Source: CAYZXT01 sp964482515 (lineage in GTDB: Bacteria; Elusimicrobiota; Elusimicrobia; FEN-1173). From it: a stretch of DNA of 64,000 nucleotides. Below, piece by piece: positions 56,501-61,513 of this stretch. The stretch lies in assembly GCA_964482515.1 (NCBI GenBank), contig CAYZXT010000010.1, forward strand, positions 1 through 64,000, read 5' to 3'. The notes under the pieces are model-generated. The model made no database searches and was not told the origin of the DNA. It saw only the letters and a program-made list of their open reading frames with translations. The position numbers and the translations under genes were made by a program. Numbering within the stretch: the stretch's first letter is position 1; each line of letters opens with the position of its first letter.

Positions 56501-57660
56501 CGCTCCGTCATGCGGGCCAGGAAATCGTAATAGCCGGAATAGGTGATCTGATTGGAACGATAGGCGACGCTGGCGGCAATAAGGTCGTCCAAATCCTTCT
56601 TCTGCAGACGACGAGACAGGACCTCGATAAGCATTTTCCGTTCGGCCTCCACGGCTTTGAAATCCATGGATTTTTCAAAAGCGAGCGCTTTCAGCAGTAA
56701 ACGCGTCTGCGGAAAACCGCCGTTCAACGCATGCCCGTCGGCCGTCAACCGGTTGACGTAACTTAAAAGGTCCAATTCCCCTTTTTGGTAGGAATCCAAA
56801 TCCATATCAAGGGACAACAGGGCTGGGGTAAGGAGTTTTTGCTTGACGGGGTCAAGGGACGTTTCAAATTGGCGGATGAGCCGGGTGAAATCCTCCTTTC
56901 GCGGTTCGCTTTGCTGATAAGCCTCCACGTTCGCGATATAAGGGACGTCGTCTTCTATGCCCCAAAGCAGCGGTTCCCGGTCCGAGGTTATCCCGAAATA
57001 TTCCGCCCCGGCGATGAACCCTTTGCGGAGCAAATAATCGGACACGGGCCCGTGGGATTCCAGATCACGGAAAGAGCGGTAAGGCTCCAAATCGAACCCG
57101 CCGATGGACCCCTCCACGCCGACCAGTAACGGGGCTGAATTCCTCTCCGCTGCGTCGGCCAGGGATTTCTGCATGTGATCCAATATGCCGGCGATGTTCT
57201 TTTGCGCGGAATATATTCCATGGGCGTCCTGGACCAAAACAACCAGAGGCGCCGGTCGATCGCTCTTTGCACGGACAACTTTTTGGATATCGCCGTAGGC
57301 CGGAGGCAGGCGCATCAACCAGGAAGGAACCCTTTCTGATTTTCCGGACGTCGTATCATCGGAAGGGATCTCCGATCCGCCGCCCAAGGTCTGAATTCGG
57401 GCCAACGCTTCAGCAGAGGAAACCGCGGGCAAAGCGTCGATGAGGGCGGGAGAATTGACGGGCAAACTGGCGTACAGGGGCGCCGACCCCGCGGAAGTAT
57501 CTTTCATGGCGCGCGCCGCCGTTTGCCGTTCTTTCCAGAAACTGGCTTCGGAGAGCGGAGAGGCGACGGTGGAATAGAGCAAAATCACCGCCATGGTGCT
57601 GGCGATGACTTTTTTTCCGTTGATCTTGGATTGTGTGTTGGTTTTCCAGCGAAAAGGCAT
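44506..57660 (-). CDS. Giant mosaic protein G3: head module plus cell-wall-enzyme-like domains
   Basis: 4,384 residues. Export segment ends ASPLSEASFWKERQ near residue 45. Shared head module about 95-610 (VVLVQDAHGIYSAQKNIA, GVEGSIGGFDLEPYR, VAGGFHTAA). A zinc-protease-like LYHEMLHLARW sits near 877. Membrane segments run about 1060-1410. Residues about 1440-1690 resemble phosphodiester glycosidase/NAGPA (LINGGLTTRDDDG, ALHGDGGGIS). Helical repeats 1690-2000 precede three class A beta-lactamase-like domains (about 2035-2285, 2345-2585, 3045-3400), whose SxxK site reads SLIH, STIH and SRLW. Between them lie an M15C-like peptidase (2610-2745: SNHQRGVAFD, DPFHFEI) and a VanY-like peptidase (3145-3255: SEHHLGTAVDF, EPWHWRY). 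Residues 3481-3937 hold three helix-hairpin-helix-like repeats. The last 270 residues partly resemble the G1/G2 tails. Base composition falls between about 46.2 and 54.6 kb. Confidence 0.82.
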   Translation of the reverse strand: MPFRWKTNTQSKINGKKVIASTMAVILLYSTVASPLSEASFWKERQTAARAMKDTSAGSAPLYASLPVNSPALIDALPAVSSAEALARIQTLGGGSEIPSDDTTSGKSERVPSWLMRLPPAYGDIQKVVRAKSDRPAPLVVLVQDAHGIYSAQKNIAGILDHMQKSLADAAERNSAPLLVGVEGSIGGFDLEPYRSFRDLESHGPVSDYLLRKGFIAGAEYFGITSDREPLLWGIEDDVPYIANVEAYQQSEPRKEDFTRLIRQFETSLDPVKQKLLTPALLSLDMDLDSYQKGELDLLSYVNRLTADGHALNGGFPQTRLLLKALAFEKSMDFKAVEAERKMLIEVLSRRLQKKDLDDLIAASVAYRSNQITYSGYYDFLARMTERNGLRLQNYPAFQKYIQYVLSTEQIDRFALFDEVDRLKDVAVSRLSPTSEQAEVLRVSQDIRLLARLKDFEFSPAEWSSYLKRRSQIARIPGRIAAAGNKPGRESNVGDDTRQQEAFISLLSSFEAFYGRAFERNDHLVRNLLAKARETNSGTVALVAGGFHTAALQEQFKSEGASSVIVTPKMTVAAGQKGSEYLNVFSQNRTPLEKLLLGEKLHVAAAGALNQAVRHEGGALHQKFWESGDLADVSYAVRTAVFAFLSGIFQSVKIRLQTAFGILILSAEKTIKSGVTWVTVRLAKRGRPAREVSLATVPSSVGAGALPAEMLLETPGDIGPHTMATASPARLGWRTTLELMVLRPLKNVTAFLRSAVLMKAILPIPSAVLLKLSEVPATSWLRLRKNRLPRAVLSNADQFAGYVTQLIDEIADSYPDEEILGVRDLAKTNFRLVDNLPSLGSHFNGAIDINAILMPDRLPSGGNALGQRVAAKLTLYHEMLHLARWRARSPEAARDPYADLAEEIEVVFAEIAYLDFLSEDERAAFFRYIGETFRINNIAYERMVNDVRALIDHGGSQALSEDKLTSAISRRISRFILDVDRGAVGDERHFKSVDMRTINGRRAVSSSAQVVDRYLSEKKQSKVDASSSENAFAQSYSANLWAYELGGQFPGLNWINRVLLLPSLVAEEVVAHWFIGKIIGRVLAFGVQFIMTTELMGVRIDKKATSFWKAFILLIGPVSNVFLIALSAVFLATRPDPLVGFFLAWLLVSSVVKFFVDPRGWVFRTGDFYEGFIHARQFVRSYATSSHSTRRIIGAPHLFGTVALPKPTLASSGHLFRKLNLKSLAIPQKRQIARYSIYAFLTYALVIAIQEAPLFVVLLVPVYAVSIASTYLLTRDFRLVQELPFKTLLYRFWISRVATILFGVSLLWLSITYLLATYQFGSVYGATVIKLVSLVSWGGIAVGTLIIGAVVINILRMLRNSSARLKRQAQTKSLRWISFPLILVVISLFAGVAGLNSWIAHSPLDPLRDTRRVVSLPLQLLNGISNTADLDVAGVTSTHGPLDTINMQLQGAIPGVEYDFDITQVPMNSSQYRLELVTQVGGVSSARYLYDASGAVALINGGLTTRDDDGTYHPIGLTVVNGTQVVGYDEEYAELIAGHAVLIVYDTGVSELILRDQFPSFAQSHYDAATNTWPGIRLARQLGPVTIWDGQVRQAAIESITELEDNRSWTIYAGTDRGDILFITSAYQPPIGASAFSSVTGPSMLQVANVLAGMTLPDGSKVMWALHGDGGGISQQIVQTTDGVQRYGAALDGFLNDAFVVIDTALETQETELAGDIHSMLAGSQTTQSVYNYMISQIDENPRIRVRQVLFQLALLDVDEAAAVAMLLPDDEILTMILNDMTLMRPGYSELSTAMSEPVARAILNPEIDIAPLVTLIQNNLAWQWADPAGAERAVLALCANHPAAGMRLLSALNVDSRTRLNFNVVRPALETAIEIQNEMKSDPVDMDAVMDNLESLGSDWYSFRFVYPTIKPIIVDLIAADPRRMAELLNGWGYDDSYQYLLNEIYSNLLSSSPEVARLFYDNLSDDYQMHINTIDQGSTTSSTASSSSDFAITPLPVSASAPQIVTNSSAADSSVTQLSVDGQPLAGDMLDLQNQVLAFIGDRPGTIGVNIYDMSTGRGFSINGGRPMPAGSLIHLPVLISILSDVQAGRLDLDDVTDSRIRAMMQHHNMDMTYLLVDAVGIDRVNAYVQAWGLPRTFMEHYLDIDSSLSNNVAAVDSSWAYLDESNLTTPDDMFAILRRLYAGELLNPQMTQVALDYLSLESIDLMIPRGMANVSEPFDSIIHRVDIIPPDGGNELYETYGDVAIVTTADGRVFFVSLMYHQAGGEIRGEAALQQLAGVIGGVISEMAAPTDDVASTPTITPTPTPTQAHTDMQVLNLSTNLGQQVTRFGVELPISIEMETALAQTNIYASDTAGVTAVTVMDLSTGEGFSVNGDRPIPLASTIHTIVLAAVLEDAQNGDLIIGSATDRNLVLMMRDHDENAIRWLIDAVGIDRLNEKIQRWGLSGTVVAQWLDLEYTEAANLLIPDARLNYLNDTNHTTSNDMIRLLGLFGPNGIFTSAYSDLALDYLGDESLDSIILLGDNSNSAVWHNAGQISPRISKQYAVYGDVGIVHTADGRIIAFAVYNHQNSDELVSINAISAVGRNLSSTVISPELVANWESISVLLASGWDPLEYVTQSEISKLESLQPYVRDRTILFVAAARTFYPDYNYIIGDAYRSAENQGEAHATGYSDLDGTDVMSNHQRGVAFDIWVVSPEGVPLGYRDAISGYERLGALGDELGFSWGGYWSFFDPFHFEITPELQLMQERFNYNLAPQRILSRTVDHQIYRVEHSDLLVISYASLRVQGLALDRMSYFIADGGQNVLSDSALAGRMFSLDIGRPVVVYEFTASQMADFYNAAHNQGVTLNWSETSLLDELISMGILAESNGRYSARENAAIVTVTDDIYDRYVGSDLEWLPESLYWRGFNQALYDTSLAYRELARSRWNNLSVDRRNAITQLLRDMGYDTSDDGEVAGLYVSLFRDKNLLLHLLPETVVPFYERQIAPFIDEEMKAILEEEYSAVIGLISGGLDLDIFQSGTGLSATMRQSLGAVLSMMPEDVSGLSVSVMNATNNNGFSLNGRTPIYSPDASRLWTMLAFLSEVEAGRLSLEPVELPQWNVQFIDENTPLPELVNIPEEMTNNRSGVQMRTDAFDALSRMFSAMRADGITPPVINSAYRGFVNQRLVFMADVAVTGSVAETAQRIAPPGYSEHHLGTAVDFGDVDADFAQSSQYAWMVQHAGEYGFVQTYTQEGNGVIVEPWHWRYNPTETGRNVPYVFNPQEMLSDILSTGDRVSTYGALQLVGIDSVNRYLKEWGLNDSRINFWLDSIARGEFLGPEGTTVVTTPADFTRLISLLATGEIVGPEYIDVAFDLLGFGSTEHDGIQSWAAQFYGQDGTITYYEVIRTSDSQIYVVSIVLQPGQDKALLENLISEIETSVRNSQTGSGESRQQVPFNRSNIIEQFVLAPLALWSLTGDKVRRGRFSRPETLSEKGKEPFSLNDLVNPSPAIRANARAELIERLNGLSYPFKLSAARNVNRFQSDWERIVSSLADKITSQVRARGGVKSVYDLQRTKGIGRAFADDLVRIGIFGPEEFLRIGLGGSPYKSKAPRVRSTAVAKLDPAIIAYPGFVIIREGGWDFSIGGLGSSMPHERPYLNIEPLRFEEESLSREAFSNAIVPLQTTAREQGSMDLPPDTPISLHEIVSGEMPLEALVGRLRRLSASSLLAFSEPFGRLSAVGMSQMIIDLADEIVAYASENSIESVMDLVWGDGRGIEGIDREFAEELLRLNIFGPIDEADQFVPFKQVSTGHSSPYMPPAPRVIKAKKSPRVEVREMGAPFVKIIDVPLDTPIDLDAIKNGEMPLGALVGRLQHLSDPFLLSLAGSRKRLSTVGKERLINDLAERIRAHISKYPVESVMDLHWKKGRGIKGIGGAFAHELLRLRIYGTKDSETGFSLRLALQAVFAFLGKLLQLIHRALSSKGRAPVSRNGVRHIALRDMRVVAGVIIGMALVFAGLQTPFSSAPFLVLGWLALANASKLVSLAGHRRATGADLTVADELKSRNPFVYAHGRFHKMLDESFLMTRFGWDLGSHELLVVHMFDPFVALFLPVILLADGLGWVAKKALSFDVAGPVETVRPSLETDSLIPALTPDLVEQAYGVAPVTFSQALKSGDALDVSRWAMAAGSQSRESVLYSLAADWLLLPVLYFRLAIKGVENPGEVFAAMRNVIRIIGQSDNVVRLSALSELDHSFYYYPESTSDIAAITRSVLARQALNPNVQKGKAVVVVGDDAAKNSPEAYNALLEAAPANNIEVFTKSAFIKKYAPAVVLSQGTDIDEINLDIIFKITKDSGARIGIFTADERVRLVSTAQLLVRLIGNLYIERVSDDLRKLNESLAIIAQMA
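45850..47220 (-). repeat. Three diverged coding repeats in G3 (helix-hairpin-helix-like)
   Basis: About 105-residue units at residues 3481-3586, 3679-3782 and 3832-3937, each ending in a conserved pattern: S-V-x-D-L, then GRGIKGIGGAFAHELLRLRI in the last copy, KGIGRAFADDLVRIGIFG in the first. GIGxxxAxxL is the helix-hairpin-helix signature. Each unit is introduced by an acidic/Pro stretch (PLEALVGRLRRLS, PLGALVGRLQHLS). Confidence 0.7.
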
Positions 57661-57666
57661 GGAAGG

Positions 57667-57672
57667 ATTCTA
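57667..57672 (-). promoter_or_regulatory. Possible leaderless -10 box for G3
   Basis: TAGAAT ends exactly 6 nt before the ATG at 57660, and no Shine-Dalgarno is present. It lies 26 bp after the start of the third unit of the phased element, the same spacing as GACAAT in front of G1. Confidence 0.4.
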
Positions 57673-57693
57673 TTCGACCCAGCTTATGGCAAC

Positions 57694-57720
57694 ATTAAGA
57701 AGCGGTAAACTTAATGTAAA
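57694..57720 (-). promoter_or_regulatory. Three-unit 11-bp-phased element upstream of G3
   Basis: Minus strand: TTTAC at 57720, TTTAC at 57709, TTAAT at 57698, each 11 bp apart. The same arrangement precedes G1 and G2. Alternative reading: TTTACA as -35, 17-bp spacer, TAATGT as -10. Confidence 0.62.
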
Positions 57721-57808
57721 AACAGGCTTATTTTTCGTCGAAAAAGCCCTTTAAACGGTCTTTTAATGACCCATGTGTTAAATAGGCAATTTTCGGAAAA
57801 ACGCCAAT

Positions 57809-57855
57809 AAAAACGGCCGCCTCTCCTCCGCAATCAAGAGGAGACGGACGGCCGT
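57809..57855 (-). terminator. Rho-independent terminator of moeB
   Basis: Downstream of the moeB stop the transcript folds into ACGGCCG/CGGCCGT with an inner CTCCTC/GAGGAG stem and a 9-nt loop, followed by TTTTTAT. This is the clearest terminator in the window. Confidence 0.85.
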
Positions 57856-57877
57856 CGTCTTGCGCTGTAATCAGTCG

Positions 57878-59035
57878 TTAATACTTGGGGACGGTGGGAT
57901 CGACCTCATCGGACCAGGCCAGAATCCCCCCTTTAACGTTCCGCAATTTCTTGAACCCGAGCTGCTGAAGGACCTTGATGGCCTTGGCGCTGCGCATGCC
58001 GGATTTGCAGTGGACGACGATCTCGTCGGCCGTGTCCAATTCGCGGGCGCGGTCCGCCACCTCACCCAAAGGAATCAGATGCGACCCCGGGATATGGGCG
58101 ATTTGGTATTCGTGCGGCTCGCGCACGTCCACCAAAGTGAACCGGTCCTTCCGTTTCAATTTCTCAGAGAGCTCTTTCACGCTGATTTCTGCGACGCCGT
58201 TCTGAGCCTTGGCAGTTTCCTCATTCCCGCGGCCGATGCCGCAGAACTGATCGTAATCGATCAGTTCATTGATCGTGGGATGATCGCCGCAGACCGGGCA
58301 ATTGGGGTTCCGCTTGATGCGGACCGTGTCGAAGGTCATATCGAGCGCGTTGAAAAGCAACAGGCGGCCGACCAGCGGTTCGCCCTTGCCGATGATCAAT
58401 TTGATGGCTTCCGTGGCCTGGATGAGCCCCACCAGCCCCGGAAGGATGCCGAGCACCCCGCCTTCGGCGCAGGAAGGCACTTCGCCCGGCGGCGGCGGCT
58501 CGGGATAGAGGCAACGGTAGCAGGGGCTGTCATTGCGCCGCGGGTCGAACACCGTGGCCTGGCCGTCGAACCGGAAGATGGACGCGTAGACGTTGGGCTT
58601 CTTCATGAAGACGCAGGCGTCGTTCGTGAGATAACGCGTCTGGAAATTGTCCGTGCCGTCGATGATGATGTCGTAGTCCTTCATGACGTCCATGGCCGTG
58701 TCCCGGCGAAGGTTCATGTTGTAGGTGACGACCTTGACGTTGGGGTTGATGTCGTTGATGGTTTCGCGGGCGCTTTCCACCTTCAGTTTGCCCACGTCGT
58801 TGGTGCCGTGTATGACTTGACGGTGGAGGTTCGTGTGGTCGACCACGTCGAAATCCACCAGTCCCAGCGTTCCGACGCCGGCGGCGGCGAGATAGAGTGC
58901 GTTGGGCGAACCTAAACCGCCCGCGCCGATCAAGAGGATCTTCGATTCGACCAGCTTCTCCTGCCCTTCCACGCCGACCTCGGGCATGATGAGATGGCGG
59001 GAATACCGCAAAACCTGTTCTTGGGACAGCTTCAT
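57878..59035 (-). CDS. MoeB/ThiF-type adenylyltransferase fused to rhodanese (MoeBR/MoeZ type)
   Basis: 385 residues. Residues 1-250 are the E1-like adenylation domain that activates the C-terminal Gly of MoaD or ThiS: IGAGGLGSPNALYLAAAGVG near residue 36, DGTDNFQTRYLTNDAC near residue 125, zinc cysteines in PCYRCLYP near residue 172 and CPVCGDH near residue 250. Residues 285-380 are a rhodanese domain with the sulfurtransferase loop VHCKSGMRSAK near residue 340. The fusion supplies both adenylation and persulfide sulfur. MoaD and MoaE lie 3.4 kb away on the same strand, so a molybdopterin role is likely; thiamine or other sulfur carriers are possible. A GGAGAAAG precedes the ATG. Confidence 0.93.
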   Translation of the reverse strand: MKLSQEQVLRYSRHLIMPEVGVEGQEKLVESKILLIGAGGLGSPNALYLAAAGVGTLGLVDFDVVDHTNLHRQVIHGTNDVGKLKVESARETINDINPNVKVVTYNMNLRRDTAMDVMKDYDIIIDGTDNFQTRYLTNDACVFMKKPNVYASIFRFDGQATVFDPRRNDSPCYRCLYPEPPPPGEVPSCAEGGVLGILPGLVGLIQATEAIKLIIGKGEPLVGRLLLFNALDMTFDTVRIKRNPNCPVCGDHPTINELIDYDQFCGIGRGNEETAKAQNGVAEISVKELSEKLKRKDRFTLVDVREPHEYQIAHIPGSHLIPLGEVADRARELDTADEIVVHCKSGMRSAKAIKVLQQLGFKKLRNVKGGILAWSDEVDPTVPKY

Positions 59036-59050
59036 CGTTCTTTCTCCTTG

Positions 59051-59124
59051 CCGCTAGGCCTAGACGCCAGTTTCGGTCCCAGATTGCGGAATGGGACATG
59101 GCCCTCAGCCTGTCGGATGAGGGC
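59051..59124. repeat. Intergenic stem-loop element, copy 4 (moeB leader), two conserved-loop hairpins
   Basis: Plus strand: TTGCCGCTAGG, then GTCCCA/TGGGAC closing GATTGCGGAA (59076-59097) and GCCCTCA/TGAGGGC closing GCCTGTCGGA (59101-59124). Stems are 6 and 7 bp, the best paired of the six hairpins found. On the moeB transcript they would form consecutive hairpins in a leader of about 100 nt, ending just before the Shine-Dalgarno. Confidence 0.65.
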
Positions 59125-59142
59125 TGGAATGGCGGCATTAAT

Positions 59143-59793
59143 TTATGTTTTTAACAGATTGGGGATTTCATCAAAGCGATCCACCAAAAAATCCGCGCCG
59201 GCGGCCCGGAGTTCCGACAACGGCCGGTACCCGTAAGTCACGCCGCAGGTTCCCGCGCCGGCGGCCTTGCCGGCCTGCACATCGACGCCGCTGTCTCCCA
59301 CCATTAAACAGTCCGAAGGGGCAACGCCCAAACGCTTCGCCGCTTCCAACAAGGGCGCGGGGGACGGCTTTTTTTCCGGAAGACTGTCGCCCCCCAATAC
59401 CGCTTTAAAATAATGATCGATCTTTAAACCGGTCAAAAGCAGCCGCGTGGCTTTATCGGGTTTGTTCGTCACCACGGCCATTTTCATGTCGGACAATTGG
59501 CGGAGAGATTCCGTTACACCCGGATAAAGCGTCGTTTTGTCCGCGCAACGCGCTTCGTAACGGGGGCGAAAAATCGACAGCGCGTCCTCCACCAACCGTT
59601 CTTGTCCCTGACCGAGGGCCCGCAAAATGAGCATCCGGGCCCCGTCGCCGATAAAAGCCGTAACTTCTTCCTTGCTGCGGGACGGACGCCCCAATTGATC
59701 CAGGGTGAAGTTCAACGCGTCGAAAAGATCGTCCCGCGTATCGGCGAGGGTGCCGTCCAAATCGAACAAAAGAGCCTGAAAACTACGCTTCAT
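59143..59793 (-). CDS. gph: HAD hydrolase, phosphoglycolate phosphatase-like
   Basis: 216 residues. HAD motif I is LLFDLDGTLADTRDDL near residue 8, motif II VVTNKPDKA near residue 106, motif III KKPSPAPL near residue 140 and motif IV VGDSGVDVQAGKAAG near residue 164. A type-1 cap domain with FIGDGARMLI near residue 46 matches Gph. HAD substrate specificity is hard to predict, so other phosphate monoesters are possible. It starts directly after the peroxiredoxin stop and is the last gene of the DUF2203-folE-peroxiredoxin-gph unit. Confidence 0.85.
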   Translation of the reverse strand: MKRSFQALLFDLDGTLADTRDDLFDALNFTLDQLGRPSRSKEEVTAFIGDGARMLILRALGQGQERLVEDALSIFRPRYEARCADKTTLYPGVTESLRQLSDMKMAVVTNKPDKATRLLLTGLKIDHYFKAVLGGDSLPEKKPSPAPLLEAAKRLGVAPSDCLMVGDSGVDVQAGKAAGAGTCGVTYGYRPLSELRAAGADFLVDRFDEIPNLLKT

Positions 59794-60423
59794 TCATTCC
59801 AGGGTCGACAGAACTTCCTGGGAATGTCCGTCCACCTTTACCTGTGAAAAAATCTTTTTGATTTTACCCGCGGGGTCGATCACGAAAGTCCAGCGCTTGG
59901 ACATTCCCCATTGTTCATTGTAAACGCCATAGGCCTTGGAGATGGCGCCACCCGTATCCGCCAGTAGGGTGAAGGGCAGCTGGTACTTCTTCTTGAACGC
60001 CTGATGGGATTCCACCGAATCCACGCTGACCCCAAGGATCACGGCATTTTTACCAGCGAAGGCCGAAAGATTGTCACGGAAAGAACACGCCTGGACCGTG
60101 CACCCCGGCGTATCGTCCTTGGGATAAAAATACAGCACGACGTCCTTCCCCCGGAAATCCGAGAGCCTGACGGTTTTGCCGTCGTCCGTCTTGGCCGTGA
60201 AATCCGGCGCCGATTGACCTTCGCTTAACGCCATGGAAGCCTCCAGGGCTGGAAAAGGGATCTTACCAAAGACGGAAACCAAACCGCGATAAACGCTTTC
60301 CGTCACGCGCGATACGATCGTTCGCTTTTCCGCCATATCATGGTCCTCCGCAAATGAAAGATATCCCAAGGGAACAAGAAAAACGACGCATAAAGCGAAG
60401 ACGCGGAAGGCTTTCAACTTCAT
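59794..60423 (-). CDS. Exported peroxiredoxin (Bcp/PrxQ type)
   Basis: About 209 residues from the ATG at 60423 (ATGA overlap with folE). An N-terminal signal sequence (AFRVFALCVVFLVPLGYLSFA) is followed by a spacer of about 40 residues, then a Bcp domain starting LSEGQSAPDFTAKTDDG. The active site is YPKDDTPGCTVQACSFRDN with the peroxidatic Cys and a second Cys five residues on, the PrxQ arrangement. The frame extends to 60756, but that part lies in folE and lacks homology. It would reduce peroxides outside the cytoplasmic membrane. A cytoplasmic paralogue lies at 61.5 kb. Confidence 0.88.
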   Translation of the reverse strand: MKLKAFRVFALCVVFLVPLGYLSFAEDHDMAEKRTIVSRVTESVYRGLVSVFGKIPFPALEASMALSEGQSAPDFTAKTDDGKTVRLSDFRGKDVVLYFYPKDDTPGCTVQACSFRDNLSAFAGKNAVILGVSVDSVESHQAFKKKYQLPFTLLADTGGAISKAYGVYNEQWGMSKRWTFVIDPAGKIKKIFSQVKVDGHSQEVLSTLE

Positions 60424-61028
60424 TTCTTGCGGATGAGGGACAGGAACTCTTCGCGCGTGCGGGCGTCCCGGCGGAACGACCCCAGCATGGAACTCGTCAC
60501 CGTGGGGCTGTTGGAGCTTTCGGCCCCGCGCATTTCCATGCACAGGTGCCGTCCCTCCATGATCACGCCGACGCCGAGCGGGTCCAATTTCGTCTGGATG
60601 ATCTCGGCGATCTGGCTCGTGAGGCGCTCCTGGACTTGCAGCCGTCGCGAAAAAGCTTTCACGAGTTTGGGGATTTTCGAAAGACCAATTATTTTCCCGT
60701 TCGGTACGTAAGCCACATGACAGACGCCGAAAAAGGGTAGGAGGTGATGCTCGCACAACGAGTAGAACGAGATATCTTTCACCACGACCATTTCGCTGTA
60801 GGGTTCCGTAAAAAGAGCACCGTTTATCAGGCGATCGACATCCACCTGATATCCGCTCGTCAGCTCGCGCAGAGATTTGGCAACGCGACCCGGCGTCCGA
60901 ACCAAGCCTTCCCGGGAGGGATCTTCCCCTAAAGCGAGCAGCATATCATGGACCAGCTTTGTCATCTCCGGAACCGATGATTTATCGGATAACTTGGAAT
61001 GCATTACGGGCAATTGGGTTTGGCTCAT
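60420..61028 (-). CDS. folE: GTP cyclohydrolase I
   Basis: 202 residues, normal length; converts GTP to dihydroneopterin triphosphate for folate (and in some bacteria queuosine). Signatures: REGLVRTPGRVAKSLRELTSGY near residue 39, SLCEHHLLPFFGVCHVAYVP near residue 90 with zinc Cys and His, GLSKIPKLVKAFSRRLQVQE near residue 114, and HLCMEMRG near residue 162 with the second zinc Cys. It supplies the same precursor that leads to preQ0, the substrate chain of QueF at 44 kb. Starts one base after the DUF2203 stop and overlaps the exported peroxiredoxin by 4 bp. Confidence 0.97.
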   Translation of the reverse strand: MSQTQLPVMHSKLSDKSSVPEMTKLVHDMLLALGEDPSREGLVRTPGRVAKSLRELTSGYQVDVDRLINGALFTEPYSEMVVVKDISFYSLCEHHLLPFFGVCHVAYVPNGKIIGLSKIPKLVKAFSRRLQVQERLTSQIAEIIQTKLDPLGVGVIMEGRHLCMEMRGAESSNSPTVTSSMLGSFRRDARTREEFLSLIRKK

Positions 61029-61029
61029 A

Positions 61030-61443
61030 TTATTGGTGGATGACGGTCCTCACGATGGGTTTTCGGTTGGAAAAACCTTCGGCCGTGCCGTGCCAGAAAC
61101 CGATCCTCTTTTCCCCGAAACGCCAGCATAGGAAGCATTCCCGCCCTTCCATTCGTGTCGGAAAATCCACCAGACCCCGGTCAATGTCCTTCATCAGGCA
61201 TCCCAGTCCGTGCAGAGCCTCGATTTCCCGGTTGATTTGCGACACGATGAAATTTATTTGGGACTTCATCAAGACTTCCTCCACGGGGGACTGCACGGAT
61301 TCGGGAGACAGCGGCGCCTCCCAGCGGGCGATCTTGTCGTCCGTCTGTCGCTTCAGGGCACGGATCACCTCCATCTTCCGGGAAACGACAGGAAGAATGG
61401 TTTCAGCCTCGTGTAAGGTGAAATAGCGGGCGAATTGTGTCAT
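61030..61443 (-). CDS. DUF2203 family protein
   Basis: 137 residues from the ATG at 61443. Starts MTQFARYFTLHEAETILPVV, the typical DUF2203 opening, followed by a long helical stretch and a C-terminal strand region with VDFPTRMEGRECFLCWRFGE and IGFWH, also conserved in the family. Function unknown. The ATG is preceded by TATACT exactly 6 nt upstream with no Shine-Dalgarno. The longer frame to 61479 would run through this promoter. First gene of the folE operon. Confidence 0.85.
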   Translation of the reverse strand: MTQFARYFTLHEAETILPVVSRKMEVIRALKRQTDDKIARWEAPLSPESVQSPVEEVLMKSQINFIVSQINREIEALHGLGCLMKDIDRGLVDFPTRMEGRECFLCWRFGEKRIGFWHGTAEGFSNRKPIVRTVIHQ

Positions 61444-61449
61444 AAGCAA

Positions 61450-61455
61450 AGTATA
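61450..61455 (-). promoter_or_regulatory. Predicted leaderless promoter of the DUF2203-folE operon
   Basis: TATACT (61455-61450) followed by 6 nt and the ATG. A hairpin ACCGTC-CGTC-GACGGT at 61478-61493 overlaps the -35 region and could be an operator or a weak terminator for the upstream peroxiredoxin gene; no U-run follows it. Confidence 0.4.
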
Positions 61456-61513
61456 CAATTTCGGTCGTGTAAGTTCCACCGTCCGTCGACGGTCGAGGAC
61501 CCAAAAACGTCAT

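Noticed and set aside
4521..59124. Insertion sequences or transposases
   Set aside because: No transposase or integrase motif, no terminal inverted repeats with target duplication; the hairpin elements have no associated mobile gene in this window.
59036..59142. Known molybdenum-cofactor riboswitch in the moeB leader
   Set aside because: Two simple 10-nt-loop hairpins do not match the multi-helix Moco RNA; the same hairpins occur before unrelated genes.
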